Assembly: GCA_002084875.1 (NCBI GenBank)
Contig: NBMH01000012.1
Span: 1 to 35,006 of the forward strand
Length of the DNA: 35,006 nt
Direction of reading: 5' to 3'
From: Anaerolineaceae bacterium 4572_78
GTDB lineage: Bacteria > Chloroflexota > Anaerolineae > 4572-78
The notes under the pieces are model-generated. The model did no database searches. It had not been told where the DNA came from and worked only from the letters and a program-made list of their open reading frames with translations. The translations under genes and the position numbers were made by a program. This document shows positions 7,180-16,203 of this stretch, piece by piece. How positions within the stretch are numbered: position 1 is the first letter of the stretch; the number at the start of each line of letters is the position of its first letter.

Positions 7180-9327
7180 ATGCTAAGAAAAAAATTTCCC
7201 GAAGAAGTGCTTGCAGAATCAGATAATTTTGAATTTTCTAATGAAGTTTTTGAAGAACGTGAAGAAATAACGGGAATTACCATTGATGGAGCGGGTTCCA
7301 AAGATTTGGATGATGCTATTTTTGTACAGAAGTTAGAGGACGGCTACAGGATAAGTGTATCCATTGCTGATGTAGCATTTAGTGTACGTCATGAATCACC
7401 TCTATTTGAGGAAGCACTGCTAAGAGGTGCGACCATTTATAAACGAAGATATACTGTTCCCATGTTACCGTATCAACTTTCAGAAGGAAAATTGAGCCTC
7501 GTGCAGAATAGCCCTAGACCAACCATCACCTTTGACATGGTATTGAACACCAAATTTGAAGTAGCAAATATCAATATCAAAGAAACATTCATCAAAAATC
7601 GGAGGCGAATGTCCTATGATGAAGTAGACCGCATTATTGGAAACAAGCCTGATGACCCTGACCATGTTTTTTTAGTGGAATGTTTTAATTTGGCTCAAAT
7701 TTTACTTAGAAAACGCCAAGAACAAGGTGCTTTAGCCGTTTATGACATGGCAAATAAAATATTTACGAATGAGGAAGGACATCTTATTACCCTTAATGAT
7801 ACAGAACATAAGGGCAATTTGATTGTGCAAGAACTGATGATATTAACTAATCAAGCTACAGCTCGATTTTTAGCAAAACAAGGTGTTCCCATTCTATTTA
7901 GAAATCATACCGTTCAACGATATACGCCAACTCATCGAGAAATTATGTCTCAATACAATGCTGCTCTTGTCAACCCACAGTTATTGGAAAGTTTGATTCA
8001 ACGCGTTGCTCTTTGGTTGAACCGTGCTGTTTATAGTCCTGTCCTTGAGGGACATTTTGGCTTGAATGAAATTGCTTACACCCATGTTACATCACCTATC
8101 CGCCGCATATCTGACCTGATTAATCATTATATTATTCGGGCGTTTATCAACGAGCAACCCTTGCCATACACTCATGATGATTTGGTCACATTATCAAAAA
8201 TTGTCAATGAGCGATTGTATTCTCAGAGAGAGGAAACGAGCCAATATTTTAAGAAGATGGCTTATGCTGAAGCTCATAAAGAGGCTAAAGAATCCAGTGT
8301 TGAATATTTGGCAAGCATGGAAATAAGCCAATTCAAACCAATTATAAAACAATCCTGTCGCGATGACCTGATGAACGATGAATTTGAAAAAGCACTGATA
8401 TTGCGGTTCACGCACAATAAAATGGATGTTATTCAGTTATATTATATCATTTTTGAATCGGTAGGAAAAAGTGAGGTTTGGGATAGGATTCGAGATAAAG
8501 CACTTTTATATGTGTTACAAAGTATCGGATTTAGTATCCAATTACTCAATTTAGAATTGCAAAAGGGGAATCTACGTAGTTATGATATTGAAGTAAAAGA
8601 AAAATTGGCAGGTTTTTTGGCAAGAGTCGTGGCTGTTACTAGCGATGGAATCATGTCTACTCCAAGTTATATTTTAGACAACACCAAAAAACGTGCTCGC
8701 CATGTAGCAAGCAATGATTTTCTAGAACATTATTTGGCAGGTACATTAATTCCTGCTCATGAAACAAAATTCCCTAAGAAAATAGGAAATACGGTGTCAT
8801 CTCCTAAAAAGGATAAGGATATTGTATATGAAAACTATGTTGGTAGATTGGGTGAAATTTGTGCTGAAAATCATTGGCAAACCCCTCAATATTCATACCA
8901 AAAAATTGGTCCATCTCACCAACCAACAATTACATGTGAATGTTCTGTAAATGCCATTCAAGATATTGTAAAAGCATCTGGCATAGCCAATAGCAAAAAA
9001 ACAGCTAAGCATGTTTCTGCTAGGAATATCTTACTGAAAATTGATGAAATGGATTTAGAAAACATGACTCCCTCTGAATCTGATAAAGAATGCATGCCAA
9101 CAGAAGAAAATTATGTGGGCATATTGAACGAAGTATGTCAGCGTTTGGAATGGAGTTCGCCTAAATATGAATTTCAACAATTTGGTTCTTTACACCAACC
9201 ATCATTTGTCTGTACACTTAGATTACACGACAGCAGAAAACTGAGAGAAATATCAGGCACAGGCACTAGCAAAAAAGCCTCTAAACAGATGGCTGCTGAA
9301 AAAATGTACCGATTGGTTTCGGGATAG
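7180..9327 (+). CDS. RNB-family 3'-5' exoribonuclease with C-terminal dsRNA-binding domains
   Basis: A 715-residue protein. Residues about 28-360 are an RNase II/R catalytic domain: the acidic cluster Asp36/Asp42/Asp44/Asp45 in ITIDGAGSKDLDDAI binds the metals, and TSPIRRISDLINHY (about 304-317) is the conserved Arg/Asp segment. Two dsRNA-binding domains follow at about 548-622 and 645-713, each ending in the SKKxAxxxxA helix (IANSKKTAKHVSARN; GTSKKASKQMAAEK). A third, more diverged copy may lie at about 430-525 (KKRARHVASNDFL). The N-terminal cold-shock domains and the C-terminal S1 domain of RNase II/R are absent, and an in-frame TAA four codons upstream prevents extension. The expected role is degradation of structured RNA (inference). 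The gene is monocistronic and convergent with hflX, 13 bases away. Confidence 0.88.
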   Translation: MLRKKFPEEVLAESDNFEFSNEVFEEREEITGITIDGAGSKDLDDAIFVQKLEDGYRISVSIADVAFSVRHESPLFEEALLRGATIYKRRYTVPMLPYQLSEGKLSLVQNSPRPTITFDMVLNTKFEVANINIKETFIKNRRRMSYDEVDRIIGNKPDDPDHVFLVECFNLAQILLRKRQEQGALAVYDMANKIFTNEEGHLITLNDTEHKGNLIVQELMILTNQATARFLAKQGVPILFRNHTVQRYTPTHREIMSQYNAALVNPQLLESLIQRVALWLNRAVYSPVLEGHFGLNEIAYTHVTSPIRRISDLINHYIIRAFINEQPLPYTHDDLVTLSKIVNERLYSQREETSQYFKKMAYAEAHKEAKESSVEYLASMEISQFKPIIKQSCRDDLMNDEFEKALILRFTHNKMDVIQLYYIIFESVGKSEVWDRIRDKALLYVLQSIGFSIQLLNLELQKGNLRSYDIEVKEKLAGFLARVVAVTSDGIMSTPSYILDNTKKRARHVASNDFLEHYLAGTLIPAHETKFPKKIGNTVSSPKKDKDIVYENYVGRLGEICAENHWQTPQYSYQKIGPSHQPTITCECSVNAIQDIVKASGIANSKKTAKHVSARNILLKIDEMDLENMTPSESDKECMPTEENYVGILNEVCQRLEWSSPKYEFQQFGSLHQPSFVCTLRLHDSRKLREISGTGTSKKASKQMAAEKMYRLVSG

Positions 9328-9340
9328 GTGAATTTAACCA

Positions 9341-10669
9341 CTAACTCATTTTCAACCTGCCTACGATATATTTTGGGGCATGCCCTTTCAAGTAAGTTCC
9401 CGTTTCAGTATAGTTTTCCGTTTCAATGATAGCTTGTTCATGAAGGAGTGAAACTAGCTTACCTTCCGAGTAAGGAATATGCACATCAAAAGGAATCATG
9501 GTGTTTTCTAATTGTTCTTCAATTGCAGTCAGAAGGTCGGTAATACCTTCCCCTGTTTGAGCACTTATAGGTAAGCTATCAGGGTAATTCGGCAATTGAG
9601 CATTAGTTTCAGGCGGCAACATATCGATTTTGTTTAGCACCGTTACAATTGGAATCTCTCCTGCTTCAAGTTGTTGGAGAGTTTCTTCTACAGCTTTCAC
9701 TTGTCCAACCGCATTAGGATGATTAATATCCACTACATGAAGAAGCATGTCCGCTTCAACTACCTCTTCTAATGTGGCACGAAAGGCGGCAATTAATTGA
9801 GTCGGCAATTTTTGGATGAATCCTACCGTATCACTAAACAACACTTCTTTCCCTTGTGGCAATTTAATGCGTCGTGTTGTTGGGTCAAGAGTAGCAAATA
9901 ATTGGTCAGCCACATAAATTGGATTATTGTTAGGGTCAATGCCAGCTTTTTCTATCACGGTATTTAATAGTGTACTTTTTCCTGCATTAGTATATCCAAC
10001 CAAACCAATGACAGCAATATTTGCTTGTTTACGTTGGATGCGTTGGCGATTACGATGAGCCCGCACACCCTCCAATTGTTTTTTCACATGGCTAATTTTA
10101 CGATTAATTTCCCGACGGTCTATTTCCAATTGGGTTTCACCAGGACCACGCAAACCTACTCCTCCTGATGCTCCACCTGCTCTACCTCCCGCTTGTCGAG
10201 CTAGGTGAGTCCACATGCGTGTCAGACGCGGTAGACGATATTCCAATTGAGCCAATTCTACTTGGAGCATGCCTTCTTTGGTACGGGCATGGCGAGCAAA
10301 AATATCTAAAATAAGAGCGGTTCGGTCAATAACTTTCGTTTCAAGTTGACTCTCTAAAACACGTTGTTGGCGTGGGGAAAGCTCTTCATCAAAAACGAAA
10401 ACATCAACTTCTAACTCCTCTTTATATGCCTTTATCTCTTCGAGCTTACCGCTACGAATAAGTGAGCCAGGATGCGGTCTATTAAGGCGTTGATATGTGC
10501 CTCCAATGACGTTAATCTGGGCTGTATCGGCTAAGGCGGCCAATTCATTCATTGAATCTTCAATGTTTAGTGTACCAGTTTGAAAACGATGTGTTTTCAA
10601 ATCAACACCAACTAAAAATCCACGTTCTTTTGGTTGTTCTGTATATGAAAATTTTTTATCTTTTGCCAC
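9341..10669 (-). CDS. hflX: Ribosome-associated GTPase HflX
   Basis: The 442-residue length is typical. The N-terminal HflX domain (about 18-170) contains RPHPGSLIRSGK and the signature GGxGLRGPGETQLE (169-182), followed by a helical linker and a GTPase domain: G1 GYTNAGKS (225-232), G3 DTVG (280-283), G4 NKID (346-349), G5 SAQTG. HflX binds the 50S subunit and can split stalled ribosomes (family knowledge). The start codon is GTG at 10667-10669. An AAGGA lies about 16 bases upstream, rather far, so the start is slightly uncertain. It is convergent with the RNB ribonuclease gene. No deletions or insertions are seen. Confidence 0.96.
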   Translation of the reverse strand: MAKDKKFSYTEQPKERGFLVGVDLKTHRFQTGTLNIEDSMNELAALADTAQINVIGGTYQRLNRPHPGSLIRSGKLEEIKAYKEELEVDVFVFDEELSPRQQRVLESQLETKVIDRTALILDIFARHARTKEGMLQVELAQLEYRLPRLTRMWTHLARQAGGRAGGASGGVGLRGPGETQLEIDRREINRKISHVKKQLEGVRAHRNRQRIQRKQANIAVIGLVGYTNAGKSTLLNTVIEKAGIDPNNNPIYVADQLFATLDPTTRRIKLPQGKEVLFSDTVGFIQKLPTQLIAAFRATLEEVVEADMLLHVVDINHPNAVGQVKAVEETLQQLEAGEIPIVTVLNKIDMLPPETNAQLPNYPDSLPISAQTGEGITDLLTAIEEQLENTMIPFDVHIPYSEGKLVSLLHEQAIIETENYTETGTYLKGHAPKYIVGRLKMS

Positions 10670-10763
10670 AATATGTAAATTTTATCCTTTTTTGAAATTT
10701 TGTCAATCTCGATGAAAATTATCCCAAATGGACGCAGAACATAGTAGCCAGTTTTCTAATTTG

Positions 10764-11366
10764 CTACAAATATTGCGATTTATGTCGTAGAACAAGCCAG
10801 GCAAGAGCAAAAGCAATCATAGCTGAAATAATTGTCCATAAACGCACAATGCCCCATCGCGTAAAATGGGTTTACCTGGAACCCAAAAAAGTAAATGTCC
10901 GGCCGCTGCCCCAGCAGCCCATACCCCAACCATCGTTATATACAAATTGCCAGATGTTACAACAAAACTTTTTAACAAAAAATAAATTGCTGTCCCACCG
11001 ACATAAACAACCAATCCAGTTCGTAGTAATGTTCCCTATATTCTTCCAATGTGACCCGTTTACCAGTCTCATCGTTAGTATCTTGACAAACAGGAGCGGC
11101 GGCAAATGGTAGCCAACGGTTGGCAATGGTGGGATATAAATGATGGGTTCATGGGTTCTTTCTAAAACTGTCACAATTAACCTCCGAGTGTTAAAAAAGA
11201 GATGTAGATATTGTATTGACAAAATAGAACGATGCCAAATTGCCTGCTACTGTTTCCGTCCCGAAATAGCAAAAAGATGTTCCTGCCTTAACCCCCATAG
11301 CGATTGTTAGCCAATCCCAAATCAAGCAGGGAATTAAAACAGCAAATAACGGCGGTCAGGTGCATT
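10764..11366 (-). pseudogene. Decayed membrane-protein gene with several frameshifts
   Basis: No long frame exists here, but successive minus-strand frames read like one small membrane protein. The parts are: a hydrophobic N-terminus (LFAVLIPCLIWDWLTIAMG, about 11366-11205); a soluble part (HLYPTIANRWLPFAAAP through TNDETGKRVTLEEYREHYY, about 11145-11025); a hydrophobic hairpin (GLVVYVGGTAIYFLLKSFVV through AGAAAGHLLFWVPG, about 11025-10865); and a final membrane helix with charged tail (IISAMIAFALAWLVLRHKSQ, ending at TAG 10764-10766). At least three frame changes are needed. It is immediately downstream of the carbamoyltransferase gene (3 bases), so it was probably its operon partner. I do not recognise the family. 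Confidence 0.55.
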
Positions 11367-11369
11367 GGC

Positions 11370-13004
11370 TTATCCTTCTTTCTTCCAAACTAAATAATCA
11401 CCGATTGCCAAATTATCCATGCCACAGTGTAAAAACGTGTCAATCGCTTCTTGTGGGGTGTTGACAATTGGTTGACCATCTACATTAAAACTGGTATTTA
11501 ATATGGCAGGTATGCCTGTCCGTTTTTCAAATTGTTTAATCAACTGCCAGTAACGTAGATTGGTCGTTTTGCTGACAGTCTGTGGACGGCATGTGTTATC
11601 AACATGAATGGCACTTTTCAATTCAGATTTTTTATCTGACTTGGTATCAAAAGCTAAAATCATGTAAGGCGATTCCATTATAGGCGAAACATATCGTGCT
11701 ATTTCTTCTTCTAAAACTGAAGGGGCAAATGGTCGCCATGGCTCACGATGTTTAACCTCGTTATTAATTTTATCCTTCATATCAGGCAAGGACGGATTTG
11801 CTAAAATACTTCGATTGCCTAATGCTCGTGGTCCCAATTCAAATCGCCCCTGAAACCAACCGACAATCTTACCTGATTCGATGAGTTCAGATGTTTCTTT
11901 ATAAATATCATTGCTCATGTGAAAACGAATATTTGAATAATTGCTCAAGGCTTGGGCAATTTCATCATTGGTATATTCTGCTCCCCAATATGCATGCTTC
12001 ATTTGCCAAGATGGACGTTCACCCATTTTATCCACATGGACAATCAATGCCGCTCCTAGTGCTGTCCCTGCATCATGTGCCGCTGGTTGAATAAAAACTT
12101 TATCCACACATGACAGTAAAGCAAGTTTGCCATTCATAGAACAATTTAAGGCAACACCACCCGTCAAACATAGCTGACGTAATCCCGTTTTTTCATACAG
12201 CCATTCAACCATCCGCATGCCAGCTCGTTCAAGTGAATCTTGTAAAGTGGCTGCCAAATTTTTATGAAACGTGGTCAATGGTTCATGCTTTTTACGTGGG
12301 GTTAAGTTAGCTAAAAATTGTTGGCGTTGTTTGGGAATAATTTTAGGAATCGGCTCATCCCAATCAATAAATGGCAAACCATTTGGGTCAGGAGTGCCAT
12401 AAGCGGCTAAGCCCATGACCTTTCCTTCTCCGCTATGACGGCGAAAACCAAGTGCATCGGTGAACAATTCATAAGCTAAACCCCAGCTACCACGATTGCC
12501 AATTTTATGAAAAATCTCCATGTCAGTTCCGCGTCCGACGGCTAAAATGCCCGATTCACTGCCACCGCTACCATCTAAAGAAAGAATGTTTGCTTCTTCA
12601 AAACCAGAAGGATAAAAGGCACTCGCGGCATGGGATAGGTGATGATTGACAAATATAATCTTCTTTTTAGGATATTCATCTAATGGCAATTGGTGGTCAT
12701 AGGTCATGCCTCTTCGCAACCATTGAGCCGTCTGATTTAGACTGGACATAAATGTATCAGTCTCTAAATTTCCTAAAGCCGCTTGCCAAGCTCTATCCCA
12801 ACCAATGGCAACGTAATCTACATCATTTTTGTTTACGTTTGCTTTCTCCAAGCAAAATGCCATCGCCTTTCGTGGAGGAATGCGAGGAGAATGTTTTATC
12901 CGATTGAATCGTTCTTCTTCTGCCATCGCTACCATTTGACCATCAACCAAGATACAAGCGGCACTGTTCCATGAGATTGGGTGTGTAATACCAAGTATAA
13001 TCAT
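11370..13004 (-). CDS. Carbamoyltransferase, NodU/CmcH family
   Basis: The 544-residue protein has the two-part structure of O-carbamoyltransferases, which move a carbamoyl group from carbamoyl phosphate via a carbamoyl-adenylate to a hydroxyl on a sugar or antibiotic (family knowledge). The N-terminal Kae1-like domain has the metal-binding His motif VNHHLSHAASAFYPS (119-133), SLDGSGG (142-148) and CLTGGVALNCSMNGK. The C-terminal domain has the FELGPRALGNRSILANP motif and ILNTSFN. AAAGGA lies 7 bases before the ATG. The acceptor is unknown; nearby GT-C membrane genes make a cell-envelope glycan plausible (inference). It is slightly short for the family, so a small loop loss cannot be excluded. 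A decayed membrane gene follows on the same strand. Confidence 0.9.
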   Translation of the reverse strand: MIILGITHPISWNSAACILVDGQMVAMAEEERFNRIKHSPRIPPRKAMAFCLEKANVNKNDVDYVAIGWDRAWQAALGNLETDTFMSSLNQTAQWLRRGMTYDHQLPLDEYPKKKIIFVNHHLSHAASAFYPSGFEEANILSLDGSGGSESGILAVGRGTDMEIFHKIGNRGSWGLAYELFTDALGFRRHSGEGKVMGLAAYGTPDPNGLPFIDWDEPIPKIIPKQRQQFLANLTPRKKHEPLTTFHKNLAATLQDSLERAGMRMVEWLYEKTGLRQLCLTGGVALNCSMNGKLALLSCVDKVFIQPAAHDAGTALGAALIVHVDKMGERPSWQMKHAYWGAEYTNDEIAQALSNYSNIRFHMSNDIYKETSELIESGKIVGWFQGRFELGPRALGNRSILANPSLPDMKDKINNEVKHREPWRPFAPSVLEEEIARYVSPIMESPYMILAFDTKSDKKSELKSAIHVDNTCRPQTVSKTTNLRYWQLIKQFEKRTGIPAILNTSFNVDGQPIVNTPQEAIDTFLHCGMDNLAIGDYLVWKKEG

Positions 13005-13053
13005 GATAGTATCCTTTGTGTGATATTGAATTATTAGTAGACCCCACCCCTAA

Positions 13054-13187
13054 CCTGGGGCTGTTTAATGCTAAAATAAAAAACATGGCTTGGGATTTAT
13101 GGAGCGAACAAGCTTGCTTTTTCATGTCAAAGCAAGCTTTGACGTTCCAATTTATCTTGTCAAAAAATAGCATTGAACAGTCCTAGG
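13054..13187. repeat. 134-bp foldback element with nested family-1 hairpin
   Basis: Outer arms CCTGGGGCTGTTTAATGCTA (13054-13073) and TAGCATTGAACAGTCCTAGG (13168-13187) are inverted copies with few mismatches. They enclose a family-1 palindrome (13100-13149). The layout resembles a miniature foldback element. The right end overlaps the stop codon of the phosphatase gene (TAG at 13183-13185). The same arm sequence occurs at 4252-4280, 25043-25065 and 25095-25111. Confidence 0.85.
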
Positions 13188-13749
13188 ATGAACTGTTACT
13201 AAAAGTTTTCTTAGCTAATTTCTTTAACTGTTCCATCTGTACTGGCATAATGTGAATGAAAGGACGAGTCTTTTTTATGAAGGCAATTGCTTCATCAAGG
13301 GACATGCCTTGTCGAATAAAATAAGCGGCAGCCATTGTTGCCGCCCGTCCAATTCCACCTGCACAGTGAATATAGACCTTGCCACCATCAGTTACAATTT
13401 TTTCAATGAATTTCACTCCATGCTCCAAATGTTCCATTGAAGGGGCATGGTCATCAATGGTGGGAAGATAACAATAATGTGTCAGAGCTAAACCATGTGC
13501 TGCATCGTCAAACTCTATCCGCAAGTTGACATCAGCATTAATACCCAACTGCTCCAATTTTCGTTTGCCCGCATGCGTGTACTGAGCCCCAACATAAATT
13601 TGGGACGTAATCCGACTAAATTGCATTATAGGGATACCCGTTAATTTTGGAATCCCTCGACCATATATCCAAATTAGAGTAGTATACAGTCCTTGTTTTT
13701 GCAATCGCCGCGTCAGGATATAGAATCCTTGTTTAGCAAATTTTAACAT
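13183..13749 (-). CDS. Dual-specificity protein phosphatase
   Basis: A 188-residue protein from the chosen ATG (MLKFAKQG). The signature HCAGGIGR holds the catalytic Cys (129 in this numbering) and the phosphate-binding Arg (135). The Asp pair in PTIDDHAPS is the likely general acid. RPFIHIMPVQMEQL closes the DSP fold. It removes phosphate from Tyr or Ser/Thr, or possibly from a phospho-sugar or lipid; the substrate is unknown. An in-frame ATG 36 bases upstream (13785) would add residues encoded by a palindromic repeat, so the internal start is preferred, though no strong ribosome binding site is seen. The last codons (SSS and stop) lie in a foldback element. It follows greA closely, so they probably share a transcript. 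Confidence 0.85.
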   Translation of the reverse strand: MLKFAKQGFYILTRRLQKQGLYTTLIWIYGRGIPKLTGIPIMQFSRITSQIYVGAQYTHAGKRKLEQLGINADVNLRIEFDDAAHGLALTHYCYLPTIDDHAPSMEHLEHGVKFIEKIVTDGGKVYIHCAGGIGRAATMAAAYFIRQGMSLDEAIAFIKKTRPFIHIMPVQMEQLKKLAKKTFSNSSS

Positions 13750-13773
13750 GTCTAATGCTCGTGCGCCGCAGGA

Positions 13774-13795
13774 GCCTGCCAGCACTTGGGCAGGC
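13774..13795. repeat. GC-rich palindrome between greA and the phosphatase gene
   Basis: GCCTGCC, 8-base loop, GGCAGGC. It is far more GC-rich than its surroundings, typical of an inserted short repeat. It fills the gap between greA and the next gene and would form a hairpin in the joint transcript. Confidence 0.7.
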
Positions 13796-13814
13796 GAGAT
13801 ACTTGTTCTATGTG

Positions 13815-14282
13815 TTACGCTAAATCTAAAATACTTATATTAATCACATTACCATTAGGCAGAGATACTTCAACAATATCTCCTTTTCTCGCCCCCATTA
13901 AAGACTGTCCGATGGGTGACTCGTTTGAAATGTGCCCGTTTAATGGGTCAGATTCTGCTGAACCAACAATTTCAAACATATTGATATTGCCATCATCATC
14001 AAAGGTTACTCTGCTACCTAATGCAACCACTTCAGAATTTTTGTCCTTTTGAATAACAACGGCTTCTAGCAATTGGGCTTGAATAGTTTGGACACGTCCC
14101 TCGACAAATCCTTGTTCTGTCTTCGCTTCATCATAAGCGGAATTTTCTTTTAAGTCCCCTTCCTCTTTTGCCGACTGGATTGCTGCTGCAACTGCAGGAC
14201 GACGTACATTAATAAGATGATGTAATTCTTCTTCAAGTTTACGTTTACCTTCTGCCGTCAAATAAATAGGTTTGTGTCTCAT
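13815..14282 (-). CDS. greA: Transcription elongation factor GreA
   Basis: The 155-residue protein is full-length for GreA. The N-terminal coiled-coil domain starts with YLTAEGKRKLEEEL and carries the acidic tip region KEEGDLKENSAYDEAK (39-54), whose acidic residues reach into the RNA polymerase secondary channel to stimulate cleavage of backtracked transcripts (family knowledge). The C-terminal FKBP-like domain includes VGSAESDP and SPIGQSLMGARKGD. AAGGGGA lies about 8 bases before the ATG. A likely co-transcribed phosphatase gene follows. Confidence 0.97.
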   Translation of the reverse strand: MRHKPIYLTAEGKRKLEEELHHLINVRRPAVAAAIQSAKEEGDLKENSAYDEAKTEQGFVEGRVQTIQAQLLEAVVIQKDKNSEVVALGSRVTFDDDGNINMFEIVGSAESDPLNGHISNESPIGQSLMGARKGDIVEVSLPNGNVINISILDLA

Positions 14283-14420
14283 AGAATTTTTCCCCTTTTT
14301 ATGATAAAAAACATTATTGTATTCATTTTTTTTGTTTTGTAAAAATCTCGACTGTAAAATTAGAAATTCATAGACATGGAGAGAATATAAATATCCTTCA
14401 TTTGCATGTGGGTAATGATC

Positions 14421-14454
14421 AGACCTGACATGTTTCTAAAAATCTGTCAGGTCT
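14421..14454. repeat. Family-2 palindrome, imperfect copy
   Basis: AGACCTGACA ... TGTCAGGTCT with a few mismatches toward the loop. It lies between greA and the coiled-coil membrane gene and is closely related to the copy at 6901-6934. Confidence 0.9.
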
Positions 14455-14482
14455 TAACCATCGGGTGATTCAGGAGAAAGGA

Positions 14483-16093
14483 TTATTGATTAACTTCCGC
14501 AAAATACGCTTTCACATAATCTTCCCATTCGACAGGAATTTCATCATGCTCCATCATCTCGGTGTATGTATCACCATCTATAGCAATCAATCGTCCATCG
14601 TCACGAATGAAGGAGAGGTTATCCAAACCAATAGATGGCATTCCTTCACGAACTGCCATGGAACCATCAGGATTTTCGTCACCAGAAACAAAAAGAGGAT
14701 TACCTTGTGTGTCATATCGTTCACTTGTAGAATCACCTGATATTCCTTCTCCCAATTCGGCATCTTGATTTGGACGACTAGGGTCTTGAGCAGAACCAGA
14801 GCCAGCTCGACCTGGTAATTGGTCAGCTTGTGTGCCGCCGCCGCCACCACCACCACCACTACCTTGATTTTGTCCTTGATTTTGTCCCTGCCCTTGACCA
14901 TTATCGGCATCCGCTTGAGCTTGCACTGATTGTCCTTGACTTGCTTGATTAAATGCTTGCCGACTATCGGATAATGTTTGTTGAGCCGATTCTAATGCGG
15001 ATTGGAAATTTGCTTGTTGCCTAATTTGGGACATTTCTTGTTGCAACGATTCGGCAGATTGAGCGGTGGTGGTTACATCACCTTCTTGGACAGCATTTGC
15101 TAAATCTTGCAAGGCATTTGCCAATTCGGCATCGGTTGGAGCAGATTGAGCCGCCATGTCAGTCAACTGCTGAGCCAGTTTTGTGCGTGATTCATTATCC
15201 ATGTCACCAACAGAATTTGCCAATTCTGCTAACTGCTCACTCAAATCATTTGTATCTGATGATGAATTTGTGGATTCGGATGTCACAGCCTGTAATTGGT
15301 CAGCAATCTGTTCCAAATTATCTAATTGTTTTAAGGCATCTTCATCATGTAATTTTTGCAGTTCTGATTCAACGTTTGAAATCTCAGCTAGGGCATTTTC
15401 CAAATCACCATGATTAGCTGATAATTCTTGGCTGAGTTCCTGTAAAGCTTGTAATGCCTTGACTCGTTCTTCTAATAAAGCGTCAGTAGTTTGTTCAAAT
15501 TCTTTCTTTTCTTCAATGATAATATTTGCCTGCTCATGAGCAATCTCTTTGATGAGTGCTTGTTGAGACAAAATCTTATCCATTCTGTTAGGGAGTAATG
15601 CTAATGTGATTGCTATAGCAATAAAGATAGTTGCTAACCACAATCTACGGCGAGGGATTTGCCATGCTAATTGTCGAGGGTCAAGCCGTTGGATTACTGC
15701 TAGGGCATCGGCTAATTGAAGAGAGTATAGAGAAGCTGAAGCATCAAAACTTGGTTTGACATGCAAAGCAAGATTTGTCGCTCCAAATTCCCAAGCAGTT
15801 GTCAAACGGTCTTTCAATCTAAATTCACTATCAAGTCGCCGAGCAACTTGTTTAAGTGGTAATGGGCGAAAATAGCCAAAAAGAAACACAGCACATGCCC
15901 ACACAATCATCGGCAAAATTGCCCAGCCATGACGGTTGGGAATTGGAAACTGATGAGCTGATAATTCGATAAAACTGGCAATCAGTAATGGAAGCCAAAT
16001 CGTTATGCCGACAAAATACACATTATCGCGTAGCCGTACATGACGACTCAAGTTGGTTAGATATGTTTGGAATTGGTTATCATTATTATCCAT
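14483..16093 (-). CDS. Membrane-anchored coiled-coil protein with Gly/Gln-rich tail
   Basis: A 536-residue protein. Two hydrophobic segments near the N-terminus (about 26-45 and 57-76) and one at about 150-168 place the rest on one side of the membrane. The stretch between them (QVARRLDSEFRLKDRLTTAWEF) resembles DUF4175-type membrane proteins. Residues about 170-400 are an Ala/Glu/Gln-rich coiled coil with repeated ELAN/LQELA patterns. Then come a Gln/Gly linker (GQGQGQNQGQNQ, then Gly8) and an acidic tail. AAAGGA 8 bases before the ATG supports the start. It follows the AAA ATPase by 110 bases on the same strand, which may reflect a joint role, but this is not shown. The function is unknown. 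Confidence 0.8.
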   Translation of the reverse strand: MDNNDNQFQTYLTNLSRHVRLRDNVYFVGITIWLPLLIASFIELSAHQFPIPNRHGWAILPMIVWACAVFLFGYFRPLPLKQVARRLDSEFRLKDRLTTAWEFGATNLALHVKPSFDASASLYSLQLADALAVIQRLDPRQLAWQIPRRRLWLATIFIAIAITLALLPNRMDKILSQQALIKEIAHEQANIIIEEKKEFEQTTDALLEERVKALQALQELSQELSANHGDLENALAEISNVESELQKLHDEDALKQLDNLEQIADQLQAVTSESTNSSSDTNDLSEQLAELANSVGDMDNESRTKLAQQLTDMAAQSAPTDAELANALQDLANAVQEGDVTTTAQSAESLQQEMSQIRQQANFQSALESAQQTLSDSRQAFNQASQGQSVQAQADADNGQGQGQNQGQNQGSGGGGGGGGTQADQLPGRAGSGSAQDPSRPNQDAELGEGISGDSTSERYDTQGNPLFVSGDENPDGSMAVREGMPSIGLDNLSFIRDDGRLIAIDGDTYTEMMEHDEIPVEWEDYVKAYFAEVNQ

Positions 16094-16148
16094 TTCATGT
16101 CCTTTTGTTAGTTACAATTACGGGAGGGTCAAGTAACCTGCCTTGGCT

Positions 16149-16172
16149 GTCAAAGCAAGCTTTGACGCTCCA
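16149..16172. repeat. Half copy of the family-1 palindrome
   Basis: GTCAAAGCAAGCTTTGACGC then TCCA. This is the right half of the 50-bp element and contains its own smaller palindrome GTCAAAGC-AA-GCTTTGAC. It lies between the AAA ATPase gene and the coiled-coil membrane gene. Confidence 0.9.
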
Positions 16173-16203
16173 AATAAATACGTGTATTTTATTGTAATTG
16201 TTC

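Noticed and set aside
10872-11222. A 116-codon open frame (minus) as a real gene
   Set aside because: It crosses the remnant membrane gene in a frame of atypical composition (many Cys/Trp); the membrane-like segments are in the other frames.
14587-14910. A 107-codon open frame (minus) inside the coiled-coil membrane gene
   Set aside because: It is a frame shadow created by the Gly/Gln repeat codons.
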